From Oscheius sp. JU75 (lineage: Eukaryota > Nematoda > Chromadorea > Rhabditida > Rhabditidae), in assembly GCA_037178855.1 (NCBI GenBank), contig JASJZC010000004.1:186001-250000 (forward strand): 64,000 bases of DNA. Reading direction: 5' to 3'. Shown here one piece after another: positions 44,560-56,279 of the stretch. Both the position numbers and the translations under genes were made by a program. Under the pieces are notes generated by a model. That model worked only from the letters and a program-made list of their open reading frames with translations. It had not been told where the DNA came from and searched no databases. Numbering within the stretch: the stretch's first letter is position 1; every line of letters begins with the position of its first letter.

Positions 44560-46640
44560 AATGACAGAAAGAAAGACAGATACTACAATAGTTACAGTAT
44601 GAGCTTTTCAGTTATTACTAACAATTGCAATCAAATTTTCCCAATCTTTAGTGATGTTCTCATTCGATAAAGACACACGATAAAGCTCAAAAACCTGAGA
44701 TTCGGAAACAAAAGTGATAAGACATGAGCGTGTGCCCTTTACTTAGTACTTTTTTTTTAGTAATTTTTTTTTAAATTCTCTCCTTCCCGAAAGAACTGCC
44801 TGGATGTAATCAAAAAGATAAGCAAAGAAGCAAACATCCAATCAGGAAGGGGTTTGGTTGTGGCTGATAGCAGGCTAGGACTGATCAACAGCCTATAAAC
44901 TTCCACTTCAAAAGACGGAGATTTGCCAGCAAAGATCTAATGCAGACTGGTGAAATGAACCCGATGTGCCCCGCAGATCAGATACCGCGACGTATGGAGC
45001 CGAGGAAAATCAAAGGATGGGTCTTTTGATTGTTGCTTTGTTTCTTCGTTGAATGGGTCCCGTCACGAATAATCTGAAGGACTGAGCTTTTAACTTTGCG
45101 ACTGAGCAGACTGTATTTTTTTATATTCGCACAAAGAGAGCCTTCCAACTTTAGATGGAATTTGTCAACGATCAAAGTGCTAGTCGATAGCTGTTGACAC
45201 GCATAATACGGAATACATTGCCGAATTCGCTTAACCCCTCCCTGATTCGAGATGGGAATTTTTTTTTTAAAACGGCGTCCCCGTATCAACTCGGCGCCTT
45301 GTAAGCCGAGAAACGTTCGGACCAGGCCCAACCTTCGTGTCCAGAGGAATTCGGAACGAACAAAATAGGAGGAATGTATTATAGCAACATCAGACGATGT
45401 ACCTTTGCGGTTTTACCGTACAGCTACGGCTGAACAGTCTGGAAGACGAGACTTTGCGGGTGAACAGAACTCTCAAACGACTCAGATGCTGCAATAGCTT
45501 CAGTATGAGCTATTCAGCTATTTGTAACAATTGCAGTCATATTTTCCCAATCTTTAGTGACGTTCTCATTCGATAAAGACACGCACGACAAAGCTCAAAA
45601 ACTTGAGACACTGAAAAAAAATGATAAGACATGAGCGTGTGAACTTTACTTAGTACTTTTTTCCATTCTCTCCTTCCCGAAAGAACTGCCTGGATGTAAT
45701 CAAAAAGATAAGCAAAGAAGCAAACATCGAACCAGGAAGGGGTTTGGTTGTGGCTGATAGCGGGCTAGGACTGATCAACAGCCTATAAACTTCCACTTCG
45801 CAAAAGGGAGATTCGCCAGCAAAGATTTGTTGCTAACGGGTGAGAAAATAGTGTGATTAGGTACCGCGACGAATCGGGCCGAGAGAAATCAAATGATGGG
45901 TCTTTTGTTTGTTGCTTTGATCCTTCAAGCTCGCGCAAACGAGCAAAGCAGGGAGGATCAGATTGGGACCAAAGATAAAGTTTATATCTCTTATAAGATT
46001 TCTGGACAAATTCTGAGACCGAACTCGAGAAAGCCCTATAGCCTCTCTTGGTTGTTGCTTTGATCTTTCGGGTTCGCGCAAACGAACAAAGCAGGGAGGT
46101 TCAGGTTAGGATCGAAGATAAAGTTTACATCTCTTACAAAATTTCTGGAGAGGTTCTGAGACCGAACTAGACATAGCCCTTTAGTCTGTACAGTTTTTCA
46201 TATCGATCGTGACGGGACCCATTCAACTCGGCGCCTTGTAAGCCGAGAAACGTTCGGACCGGACCCAACCTTCGTGTCCAGAGGAATTCGAAACGAATAA
46301 AAGAGGAGGAATGTATCATAGCAACATCAGACGATGTACCTTTGCGGTTTCACCCGTACAGTCCCGTTCTACGGCTGAACAGTCTGGAAGACGAGACTTT
46401 GCGGGTTAACAGAACCCTTAAACGACTCAGATGCTGCAACAGCTTCAGTATGATCTTTTCTAATTTGCAACAATCGAAACCACAGCCATCTTTTCGCAAT
46501 CTTTAGTCACGTACTCATTCGTTAAAGACGCCCTGGAAACGTGAGATTCTCTTCGTTAATTTTGGGTACTTGGTAATGTTTCATAAAAGTTTCAAAAAAA
46601 ACCAAAGCTGGTCCCTCGTTTAAAAGTCAACCCGCTACTT
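44560..46640. repeat. Tandemly duplicated ~0.9-kb repeat units
   Basis: Segment 44590-44960 is repeated at about 45490-45850 (shared block GAACTGCCTGGATGTAATCA at 44792 and 45684). The segment 45291-45410 (CTCGGCGCCTTGTAAGCCGA) recurs at 46228-46345. Each unit leads into a TTTGCGGTTT...ACGGCTGAACAGTCTGGAAG block (45402 and 46341); the last is nearly identical to 27963-28252. There are two to three diverged units. No intact protein frame. Confidence 0.8.
46341..46630. repeat. 290-bp dispersed repeat, copy B
   Basis: Near-identical partner of 27963-28252, in the same orientation and 18 kb away. It terminates the tandem unit array. Confidence 0.95.
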
Positions 46641-49410
46641 CAGAGCAATTCTGCGGATTATACCCTTGGTTTCAGTTTAGCGATGTTCTGAAAACTTGCA
46701 GCCTGGCTAGTTAACTACAACTCAATAGAGCTTTGCGTAACTTGAATCTAACGTTTTGACCCCGAAAATAGATCTGAAGGTGAAAGGAAGATTCTGTTCG
46801 AGGTTGGGCAGGTTAATCTGTGTACAAAAAGCAAATTCTATGTGAGGAATTTTGGAATTAGGAAGGTATTCAGAAAAATGACAAAGAAGGTTGTCGGTTA
46901 CAGTACCGCCAGCCGAAAGGCACCCAAATAAGTCAATAAGATTCCCAGTCACGTGTTGCCACACTCTTATCAGGTGATCTTTGATAGTTTTGAGACTCTA
47001 GTCCAGTTCCTTCTATCTTCCTCTAACTATTGTAGATAAAGCGTACGAAAAGTGCTAGCAAAGCGGGAAAAAAAGTTGGTGCGTTTGAACAGACCAATCT
47101 CGCGTTCGCTCGAGCGCAGTAAGACATCAACCATAAGCCCGTCCTAGTTTCTCTCTCTCTACACTTCGATCTGATTTTGCGTCTCGCGGGGGCAGCAAAG
47201 TATCAAGCGAAGATGGACTTGGACAACGTAGGAGTGAAAATAGCGGCGTTAATTCTTAGAGATCAGCTTAAAGGATCCAGGTATCGCAAGGGCAGAGCTA
47301 CTCCTTGACTTTCTACTAAAATTGTGAAGTACTATCTAAACTATGAAAGCTCGATGGTGTCCGTAACTGACAGTTTTTGATGTCTATTTGTCGAGCAGCC
47401 GTCTCTGACAGCTTCGTCATACTTTTTTTTTATTTTTCAATGGCGGATGTGCCGCTTCGTAGTAACAACGCCCATCCAACGTTGTCTTGCCACCCAATAT
47501 TGGAATAAATTTATCTGGACAACACTACTTACGGTTAACCTGATTTGCTCGCTGTTGTTTCGTGGTTACGGACGAACGGATGCTATTATGCTTTAGTTTT
47601 TGTGGCCCCTTGTCCCCAAAATTTTGACCTACGTATTTCTCAAACTACAGCTTTCGTCCTTGATATCATGACCACAATTGGGCCGAAAGAAGGGCGTAAA
47701 GAAGCGACCCAAAGGGCACAACACCAAACACGGGTAGGATGGAACTATTTGACTGCATGACAGCTCAAGAATTTGCTGACTGAACATGAGTCTCAAATTT
47801 TCGCTCTCGACACCAGTATAAAAAGTTACTGCTGGCCACAGTTTGAGTAAGAAAAGAGGCGGTCAAGTGGTCTGTGGTACAGATCTTTTGGGTAGATTGG
47901 ACCAATCTCGTTAAGGATTTTTGGACAAAAACAATATCTATTGAATCTAATCAACATCCTGTACCGAAAAATTATTTGCGATCTCTCCACAGCGGACATC
48001 GTTTTGCTCTTCTTTCCCAGGTTGCTTCATGGTCGGTCAAGATGTTTGAATGCTAATATTTGTTTTTGTTCAGACTTGTCAAAAACTGTAGACCTCGGGG
48101 ATAATAATAAAGAAAAAGTTATAGCCTTCTCTAATTAGACAGCACAGTTCGTGATGGCGCTAGATCCAAGAGTGGACAGTTTGCCTCGGCAACAATCTCG
48201 AACTGTAATGAATAATTATCAGGATGAACCGACAAAAGAAGAATTCCATGCAGAACGCTCTATACGAATGTTCAGGCAAAAGGAGGTCTTTCCCGGAAAA
48301 GAAGTAACATAAACACTTGAAATAACTCCAAGTTTATCTCAAGACAGAAAACAACAATCGAAGAAATAAATCAAACCGAGAGTGCTGCTCGGGAAATTCA
48401 ACAAACAACTGACTAGAGGAGTCGAAAACCGAGGAGGACAAAAATAGCGTGAGCACAAAAATAGTACGCAATACTGCGTATGAGTGGGAATTCAATTATG
48501 CAGGAAAGAGATAAAAAAAAACTCGGGGGAGGCCAAGATCAGGGCAGCCTTACACTGCTCTGGTTTGAAACTTTTCGTAAACGTAACTCATGCACGTAGT
48601 TGACCCTCTGATCTCTTGCTCCTCGGCTTCTCACCACAAGATAATCTGGCATGCAATAGTTTTTCTGTTTCAACTCGCAGCTGCATGAACCGACAATGAG
48701 ATAGACGGCCTGAAGATGTGACCTGAAGGTATAAGAAAACTCGCCTTTTTTGAAGATTTGACGGTTAGCTCGGAGTCTTCTGGGAACAATAAATCAGCTA
48801 CGCATTGGGGGTCTACAACTGAATTAACTGTACTCACATGTCACTTGAAGCTTCAGGCCATTTGAAGTCCGTTTTCCAGTACGGTTTTTCTGACGTGTTG
48901 CCTTGAGAAATTTACTTTACGGTAGATGTTGGTTGTTTTGAATAAAGCTATTGGTAGATATGAAACATGCCAAATGATAAAAATAAGGAGAGAATTGAGC
49001 CATTCATTGAACGGTAATGCAAAAGAAACTATCAAAATGAACCTTGGTAAAGTCTTGCAATAAGAATTGGGTGGTTGTTTTCCAGGTGCACGGAAGATGG
49101 AAAAACAGATTTGGGTTCACGGGTTCCAGGAAGCGGAGTCGGTCTCTCCTCCGTCTGTTTCCAGATGCACAGACCACCAATGTGCGGAGTGCACATTTCC
49201 ATAACCCCAGAACGAGAGTCGAGATTGCTGGCCAGCGTGCTTTGCATCCTCAATGAGGTGATGGTTCAGGTCCAACTCGCACCCGATGGTCCGCAATCGG
49301 CTTACCGACGTTGACTTTCGAATGTGCTACTCCGCATTTGGATCGTCTATAAAGAGTCGGCACCGGAACTGGACTGACATCAGTTCATCGCCGCGTCTAC
49401 CCCAACCAAA
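46641..49410. other. Intergenic stretch with unresolved small exons
   Basis: A possible first exon at 47213 (MDLDNVGVKIAALILRDQLK, then a GTATCG donor) and a 52-codon frame at 48154-48312 (MALDPRVDSLPRQQSRT) look coding in composition. So does a block at 49086-49256 between TTTCCAG and GAGGTGATG. I could not join any of them in phase, and no family is recognised. They may be parts of one or more small genes. Confidence 0.3.
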
Positions 49411-51392
49411 ATGAGACAAGTCAGACCTTCAATCACTTCAATCGCCACACTGTAAGTCGCAGGACAGAGAGCAGAAAGACAAAGAGACAGAGAAACAGAG
49501 AGAAAGTAAGACAGAAAATCTCAATGCTGACCACTTTAGCGAAGACGAAGTCCTCGAGAAGTGTGAGCACAGCACCCCATGGCGGTCCATCTGGATCTGC
49601 ATCTGCCTCCAATTCACTGTCGCCATCCAGATTAGCAGTGAGTCAAGAGTCTTTCCAGCTTCTAAAAGATAGTTTTCCAGTCTACTACATGTCTCTCTGG
49701 CCCTATCTCTCGTCTCTTGACAGTTCTGCTTCAATGCACTTCGTCGGCTGGGTTGTCGCTTCTGCGTGTATCGGCTGCTCCATTGCCAATCCTCTGTTCG
49801 GCTACTGGAACGAGAAACTGCTCGAGAAGGGAGGAAAATCTGTCACGTGGCCAGTTGTCACTGGACTAGGATTCTCGGCTGTTGGTGAGTTTAATAGAGA
49901 GACAGAGGGAGAGACAGACAGAGAAGGTTGTAAAGAGACAGAGAAACAGAGAGACAGATTCTTCACGGACATGTACTCTCTGTCCCACCCTCTAAATTTT
50001 CAGGTCAACTGCTCTACGGTCTCCTCCCCATGGTCAGCAGCAATGTGAAATGGTTCATGATCGGTGCTCGACTCATAACCGGCTTTGGCACTGGCTGCTC
50101 TTCTGTTCTTCGCGCCTACTGTGCAACTGCTGCTGTTCCAAAAGACCGACTGTCTGCCATTGCCTACGGAACAGCTGGATGGGTCTTGGGTCTCTCAGCT
50201 GGTCCTGTAATCCAGGCCATGTTCACCCCAGTCGGAAAGGGATGGACTGTCATGGGTCTCGTCATGGACATGTACACTCTCCCAGCCTACTTTATGACCG
50301 TCCTGGCTCTTCTCTCCTGCGTCTTTGTGGTCCTGTTCATGGAGGAAGAGTACGCTGGAATCATTGACGTCAAGGAACAAGATGGTAAGCTTTTGAATAG
50401 GCAAAAGCAGTGTGGAAGTCCAAACCCGGGATGTTTTCTTGGCAGGCGATTCTTTTAACCACTCGGCTACGTGGTTAAAGCCGCCGCGATTTTCCCAAAA
50501 ACTCATCTACTTTCAGCGAACGAGGTTACGATACCCAAGTTCGATGCTCCTCCTGCTCTGATCTGTGTCTGGCTCTGGGTCGTCTCCTGTATGATCTCTA
50601 CCAATATCGAAGTGTGAGTGACACCAATTGACAAGCTGACATCCAATTTAGGATCTCCGCTCCCCTGTCCACCGCTCTCTATGGCTGGAATGACTCCACT
50701 TCGATTCTTTACAACGGAGTCATTTCTTCAGTAACCTGTATCGTCTCGGTTTCCATCAACATCCTCATCGGATATACCAGGATAGGTCAAATGTATGTCA
50801 GCCTCTCATTTCCGGCCATCAAATCCGTTTCAGTGATAAAAGAAAGCAGGTCATCTTTGGCCTGTCTCTCTTCCTCGTCTACCATGTCCTCAACTTCCCT
50901 TGGCCTTTCTATGAGGGTCCTTTGGAGTACATTCCTGAAGGAATGACCTCAGTCGAGGTCGGAGGCTGTGAGGCTAACTATGCCTGGTGCGCCACCACGA
51001 CCAGGATCCCCTTCTTCATCTACCTCTTCTCCTTCGTCGTCCTTTTCGGAATGGCCTTCCCCTTCATCGGGTCCCCGTCAGCATCTCTCTACTCCGAAAT
51101 CCTCGGCCCTCGTCCTCAGGGAATGCTCCAGGGCATGTACTCTTTCGGGGGCAGTGTCAGTCAGTTCATTGCGCCCATCTTTGCCACGTGAGTTGGCTAT
51201 CAGAACCTACAGTAACAGTAAGTTATCAGGTTCCTGTATCAGCATACCGGCTACATTTGGGTCATCGTCACCCAAATCGTCACCTTGACAATCGCGCTGA
51301 TTCTCATGATTGTCTACTACAATCGCATGGTCCCCTTGGAAATTGTCAAGTCGCCTCAGGGATGCAAGCCGAAGAACGTTTTGGACTGCTAG
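49411..51392 (+). CDS. CLN7/MFSD8-like major facilitator transporter (492 aa)
   Basis: Exons 49411-49451, 49540-49637, 49681-49884, 50004-50384, 50517-50613, 50652-50792, 50834-51187 and 51230-51392 sum to 1479 nt in phase. About twelve membrane segments are visible, starting WICICLQFTVAIQISIYY. A typical MFS loop follows (SMHFVGWVVASACIGCSIAN then PLFGYWNEK), with RLITGFGTGCSSVLRAY, VLGLSAGPVIQAMF and a C-terminal IVTLTIALILMIVYYN. CLN7-type proteins are lysosomal membrane transporters. The acidic N-terminus (EDEVLEKCE) would face the cytosol. Subcellular location and substrate are inferred. A decayed tRNA-like sequence lies in intron 4. The gene is convergent with the REEP-like gene, with 50 bp between the stops. 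Confidence 0.82.
50400..50480 (-). other. tRNA-like remnant in intron 4 of the MFS gene
   Basis: The minus strand reads GTAGCCGAGTGGTTAAAAGA, a Ser/Leu-type A-box, and later CATCCCGGGTTTGGACTTCC, a damaged B-box. No proper anticodon stem forms. Confidence 0.5.
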
Positions 51393-51442
51393 TCTACTCA
51401 TCCGGGCATAGAAATAGTCAATTGGATCTCAAATGAAATTTA

Positions 51443-53050
51443 CTAATAATCTCTATTTCTGTTTCTCGGTTTCTGGCACTTTGTCTCTCTGACTTCGAAA
51501 ACCGTTATCCTCGGAATGGAATTTCCCTTGGCGGCAAAGGCAATCGAGTGCCTGCAGTTGTTCTTGAGCTCCATGTGGCAGGTGATCATGTCGAAGTGGT
51601 CGAAGGGAGCACCACTCTCTTTGTCTGTCACTGTCTCTCACCTTGACTGGTCCTTTCGACTCCAAGCTATCCTCTTGCAAACTGCTGCTGTCAGAATGGG
51701 CCGTATTGGTCGTTGTCACATTATTCTTCCTCTCCAACTTGCTCTTCCTCTCTACCGACTGGACACTGATCTTATAACAGTCAGAACGGGCCGTCTTGGT
51801 CGGGTCGTCCTTCTTGACTGGCTTCTTCTCCTTCTTGTCGGGACGGACAGCTGACTTGCCGCTGTCCTTCTTCCAGCTGACAGATGCACTCTTCTTGGAA
51901 CAATCAGACCTGGATCGAGCCTTCCTGACATCATTTGTCTTCTTTTCGGAAGAATCAGTGAGTTTCGGGACTGGAAAACTCTCCTTAGTACAGGTAGTCG
52001 AATTGGAGGAAAACCTCTGAGTACTGCTGTCGGCGAAACTCTTCCTGTAGCAGCCCGACATGACATCGAAAGAGGAGAACTCCTTCGACGTCTGAGTACT
52101 CTTCTCAGTCCTCTTGTCCGTTCCTCGAGAGGCAGCAAGCGGAGAAGGCTTCTCCGGCAGCGGTGAGAGAAGACCAGCCGGGATCCTGGGCTCTTCAAAC
52201 GGGTAGGGAATGAGGATAAGGGTGGGAGAGACATTGCAGAGAGACCTCGGCGTCCACGGAGGAGTTGTGGCCATTGGGATCGTGTGCTCGTGTCTCACGG
52301 CTACGTAGTCCATTCTCCTGTTGCTTGGAGTTCGCGTTGTCCACTGTCTGAGATCCACACGCGTCGCCGTATACTTCTGGCTCGGATCGAGCTCTGCGGG
52401 CGAGACGACGTGCTCATCAGCATCATGAAAGACCGGGGATCGATCCTGCTGCTGGGTGACCGGACTGTGGATGCCCGTCTCTTCCGGCTTCTCTGATTTA
52501 GGCGATCGTTCCGGTGACTGAAGCACATTGAGTTCCGATTGGTCGAACATGGATCGACAACAGCCAAGAGCCAGTCTCACACTCTCAACCAGTTGCAATG
52601 GCTCGAGAAAAAGAGACATCAGCACGAGGATCTTGATCACGTAGTAGCCGGGCACTGCCTCGAAGAATCGGTCACAGTAGGTCAGAATGGAATAGAAGAG
52701 CCTGGAAATAGATGTCTGTCTCTGTCTCTATCTGTCTCTCAAAATAAAGCCACTCACCAATAGATGACTAAATGTTCTGAAGAAGCAGTCTCCTTCGGGA
52801 AAAAGTAAGTGGTCAAGATGGGGTAGACGATGAGGAGAGCATTGGCCACGTAGCTGCCACTCGACGTCTGAAGGAGCAGCAGAGTCGGGATGAGGAGTAT
52901 CTGGGCTGCGAGAGGGACAGTCAGTCCAGAAACATTGACGAGATGGGCGAGAAAACGAGCGGTGAGGTGGCGAGAGTCGTAGAGATGTCGCTCGAGTTGG
53001 GCTGCCGCGTTCCGTGGAGGAGTCGACGACGACGATGAGACAATAGACAT
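51443..53050 (-). CDS. REEP/TB2-DP1/HVA22-like membrane protein with long basic tail
   Basis: Exons 52758-53050 and 51642-52701 join in phase 2 and give 451 codons, ending in phase 0 at a GTGAGA donor. The N-terminus is Ser/Pro-rich. Residues about 35-135 carry the TB2/DP1 hairpin helices: VPLAAQILLIPTLLLL, NALLIVYPILTTYFFPKE, LFYSILTYCDRFFEAVPGYY and IKILVLMSLFLEPLQ. The remaining 300 residues are low-complexity and rich in Ser, Lys, Arg and Pro. The family shapes tubular ER, with the hairpins embedded in the membrane. The 3' end is unclear: a short MSP-like segment ending at 51443 can be joined in phase only by assuming an intron of about 25 nt. Confidence 0.65.
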
Positions 53051-53215
53051 TGGTGAACGGAGGCGAACTAATGACAACTACTTCTACTGTTGAAGTGAAT
53101 CAAAATTTTGTTGCTAGTTCTTTTCGATACGGAACTCTCTAATTACAGCTAACAATAGAATATTTACAAGTTTTTAGAAAAGAGAACGTTTGTAACTTTT
53201 AGAGGGCAATAAAGT
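53045..53215. repeat. Dispersed repeat, copy 2
   Basis: Related to 36900-37078, in the same orientation. It overlaps the 5' end of the REEP-like gene. Confidence 0.75.
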
Positions 53216-54159
53216 CCGAACATTTCTCTTTTCGTGGTAGTTTGCCTGCGAAGAGAGACAGGGAGACAGATACAGAGAGTCAGAATGACAAACATTATGG
53301 GTGTACTGACGAAAAGTAGGCTTCAAGATAAAATCAATCGTGTGTAGTTTTGAAGAAAGTAATGGCTCATCTCCTGAAGATTTAGCATGAACTCTTGCTA
53401 ACATCTCTTACAATATCCCAGACGTTCAGTTCTGGGTCAAAGAAGTCTTCGGGGACGAAGTTCAGAAGAGCTAGAGAGAGAAGAAGAAGCATTTCTCTAA
53501 ATGAAGAGCGGTGAAATGCTGAGGGGAATAAAAAAGCGTTAACGGGAATGATAAAAACAGACAGCTGATAATTAAGCTGTCCATCTTCAGACTAATTATC
53601 AATTGTCAAACTCTGAAAGCTTTAAAATACAGTGGCTAGTCCAGTTTTCGTGCATCACTTCATCGTCATGTACCCGTACTAGAGTCTAGTCAGGTGACGA
53701 TAGAGAGATCCCCATACTGATTCAAAAGTTAACCCAATGCTAAAGGTCATAGAATTTTGGGTGTTATCATGATTCTAGGCGAGATCAGCGATAACGGACA
53801 AGACTTAGTGTAAAGCTCTTCCTTTTTTGATATCAGCAGACCTAATATAATAGATAGGAAAGTGAGAACTTTGTTCGATCCGACTGCCTAGATGACTGGA
53901 AACCTATTGACAGAGCCAGGGTGACAGCGAGAAACACAAGATGACAGAGTCCAATCCAATGAACATCAGCTAATGGGAAGAAACGTGAACCCAAGGAAAA
54001 TAGGATAACTCTCTTTGTCTCTCTCATTCGATCTCTCTTTTACTGTTTCCGATTTCTTGTCTGTATCATAGAGAGGGGCAGATAATCCTCTTGTCATTCT
54101 ATCTCTCTACTCTTATCTCGATCATAAAAAGAAACAGTGTGTCTTTTTGTTCTCACTGA
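53216..54159. other. Intergenic region
   Basis: About 0.9 kb with no convincing gene. A CACCCGTACT-like motif (ACCCGTACTAGAGTCTAG) lies near 53672. Confidence 0.35.
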
Positions 54160-55215
54160 ATGACTCACACGGTCCTAACTCTGGCTGCAGCTGTTCCGAG
54201 ACAGTTGACATCACCTGACCAAATGTTTATCGCCCAGCTTGCGAAAGAGTCCAGCCTGCTGACGCTCATATATAATGCTCTCTTCCACGACCATATTTGT
54301 CATTCTCTGCATCGGACGACTGTCTTCCCAGATGGATTACGATTTTTCAGAGTAATAGATTCTTTGGTTCAATGTCTCCGAGCCAACCAGAGAATGGTTA
54401 AACAAGGTTCGCAAGCCGTTATTTGATGTGAGACAATTTTGAAACCAGGTGGAGGGAGTATTCAAGAAGCAGATTGATGCGGCAAAAGGCGGTCAAGCCC
54501 TCTCTTTCAAAGTGTTCTACGATGACGTCGCCGATGTTTTCTGTGATTTTGTGGTACTGCCATTTGAAAACAAAAAAGAGGTTGTTACGGGAGCTCCGGA
54601 GGCGATGGAGTGGCCAGTTGAGATTGGTGAGTGAATGTGACAGAGAGAGACATAGAGACAGGTAGACAGAGAGACAGATAAAATTTTCTTTTCAGACCTG
54701 TCTCATTCCACCGAATTCATCCCAAACGGTGATAAGGCAGCTTATGAACTTGTCAAAGAGTCGTGGAGGAAATACGACTGGTTTACGGAGACCGAACAGG
54801 CTTTGGATTTCATTCAAGAGAAGGACGAGAGGTTTGGAATCTACTTGAAACTGTCCTACGACGAGGGAAAAACCAATTTCGAGGGTCTGAAGAGTCAAGA
54901 ACAGAAGAATTTTGTGATGAAGGTATAGGGGAACAATCCACCGGAAATGCTTGTTTTAGATTCTCAAGAAGGTTTATGAGAAACGGGAGGACAAAATGAA
55001 CGTAGAGGAAGCTCTAAATTTCCTCAAGGAAAACTTTGAGAGCATGACAGTGGATCAGAGAAAAGATGTGGTGAAAAAGATGTCGTGGTTCGTGAAGTGG
55101 TATCTAGAATGTGAGTAAGACTTTTCCGCTATAATTCTTTGGAGTTTCAGATGTCCATAGTACTTATGGTGATATGGCCTCGCGCTACCGAGGTTCTTCA
55201 AGAAGAGCGTATTAG
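54160..55215 (+). CDS. Helical protein of unknown function (285 aa), possibly FAR-like
   Basis: Exons 54160-54396, 54449-54626, 54696-54922, 54960-55110 and 55151-55215 sum to 858 nt in phase. The first exon (MTHTVLTLAAAVPRQLTSPD, then helices and FPDGLRFFRVIDSL) recalls part of a nuclear receptor ligand domain but has no zinc fingers. The later exons are charged amphipathic helices (KAAYELVKESWRKYDWF, NFVMKILKKVYEKREDKM, VEEALNFLKENFESM), reminiscent of nematode fatty-acid/retinol-binding proteins. The usual signal peptide is not evident. Both resemblances are weak, so the function is left open. The exon 1 donor was chosen because it alone keeps the frame open. Confidence 0.5.
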
Positions 55216-56279
55216 AAATAAACCTTTGCACATTGAAAGTAGTATAGTAGTCTATGTTATACTGTCTCTTTGTCTCTATCTGTCTCTCTTTCTGTATCGA
55301 TAGAATCCATCTGGCAACCACATACTCCATGAAAAAAATCTGTATTTTAAAGACCTTTGGAATGTGCGCCGCCTTTCTTTGTAAACCAAGATTTTTCTGT
55401 TCTTCATCCAGAGAAATGGCTCACCTTCTGCCTCTACTTCTGCTCAACATAGCCTTTCTCGTCCTCGAAGAGCGCAACTCTGATTTCGAAATCGCAAAAA
55501 GTTTAAGCAAAGGAATACAAATATATTACAATACTGACCGGCTGGAAATAGTTGTCCCATAAGTAAAGCGACGCTTTTCATTCAAAATTCCCTGTTATGG
55601 TCTAGATGTTCGCCAAGAACGTCACAATGTCCGTGTTGTCGTCACAAGAAAGCTTCCTTATCCAGGGAAGTGACAAACTTTACCGCTGGCTCTTACGCGC
55701 CTTAAACTCTCTTGGATCGAGCTAGAACTGCCGGAGGCTACGCTAAAACTTGTTGAATGTCCAAAGGAAGAGCTCGTGTAAGGAACCTTCCGAGTGAGAC
55801 ATGCTTCAAACATCCTTCAAACCAAGGAAGGAGTCTTTGACTATGTTACTCGCTATAGTTACACGACACACCGGTGCAGATTTATGACCTTACTGTGAGA
55901 TTTAATTCTGTTCAATCGAGTCATAAAAAACTTGCAATGGAAAACACTGAAAGAGTGATATCGAGAGACATTGAGACAGAGAGACAAAAAGTCGGAGAGA
56001 CAGTGAGGTACTTGCTGCCAGTGCTGACCCCACACATGCGTCCACTCCCAATTGACCTTGAGGTTGACAGTTCGGAATGTTCCACGCTTTACTTTTATGT
56101 TCCTTCTCTCTTCAAGTCTTTCCTGTCCAAAAACCTCTGTTATCTCTGAACAGACCATCATTCATGACGTGGGACTCCATGTAGGTGCTTTCCTCACAGC
56201 CTATGACTCATGCAGTGTACAAATAGTTTCGTCCTCTTGTCCTCGTCTGTCATTATTTGTTCCAATCTCCCGCTTCACC
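55216..56279. other. Intergenic region with a possible short secreted ORF
   Basis: A frame at 55416-55562 encodes MAHLLPLLLLNIAFLVLEER and stops after 48 residues, which could be a signal peptide with a short mature part. A TCTAG acceptor near 55605 could extend it, but the phase cannot be settled. The rest shows no coding signal. Confidence 0.3.

Noticed and set aside
51796-52234. Arg/Ser-rich and Ser/Phe-rich frames opposite or overlapping the REEP-like tail
   Set aside because: Alternative-frame reading of a low-complexity Ser/L/R tail; no start context or splice partner.
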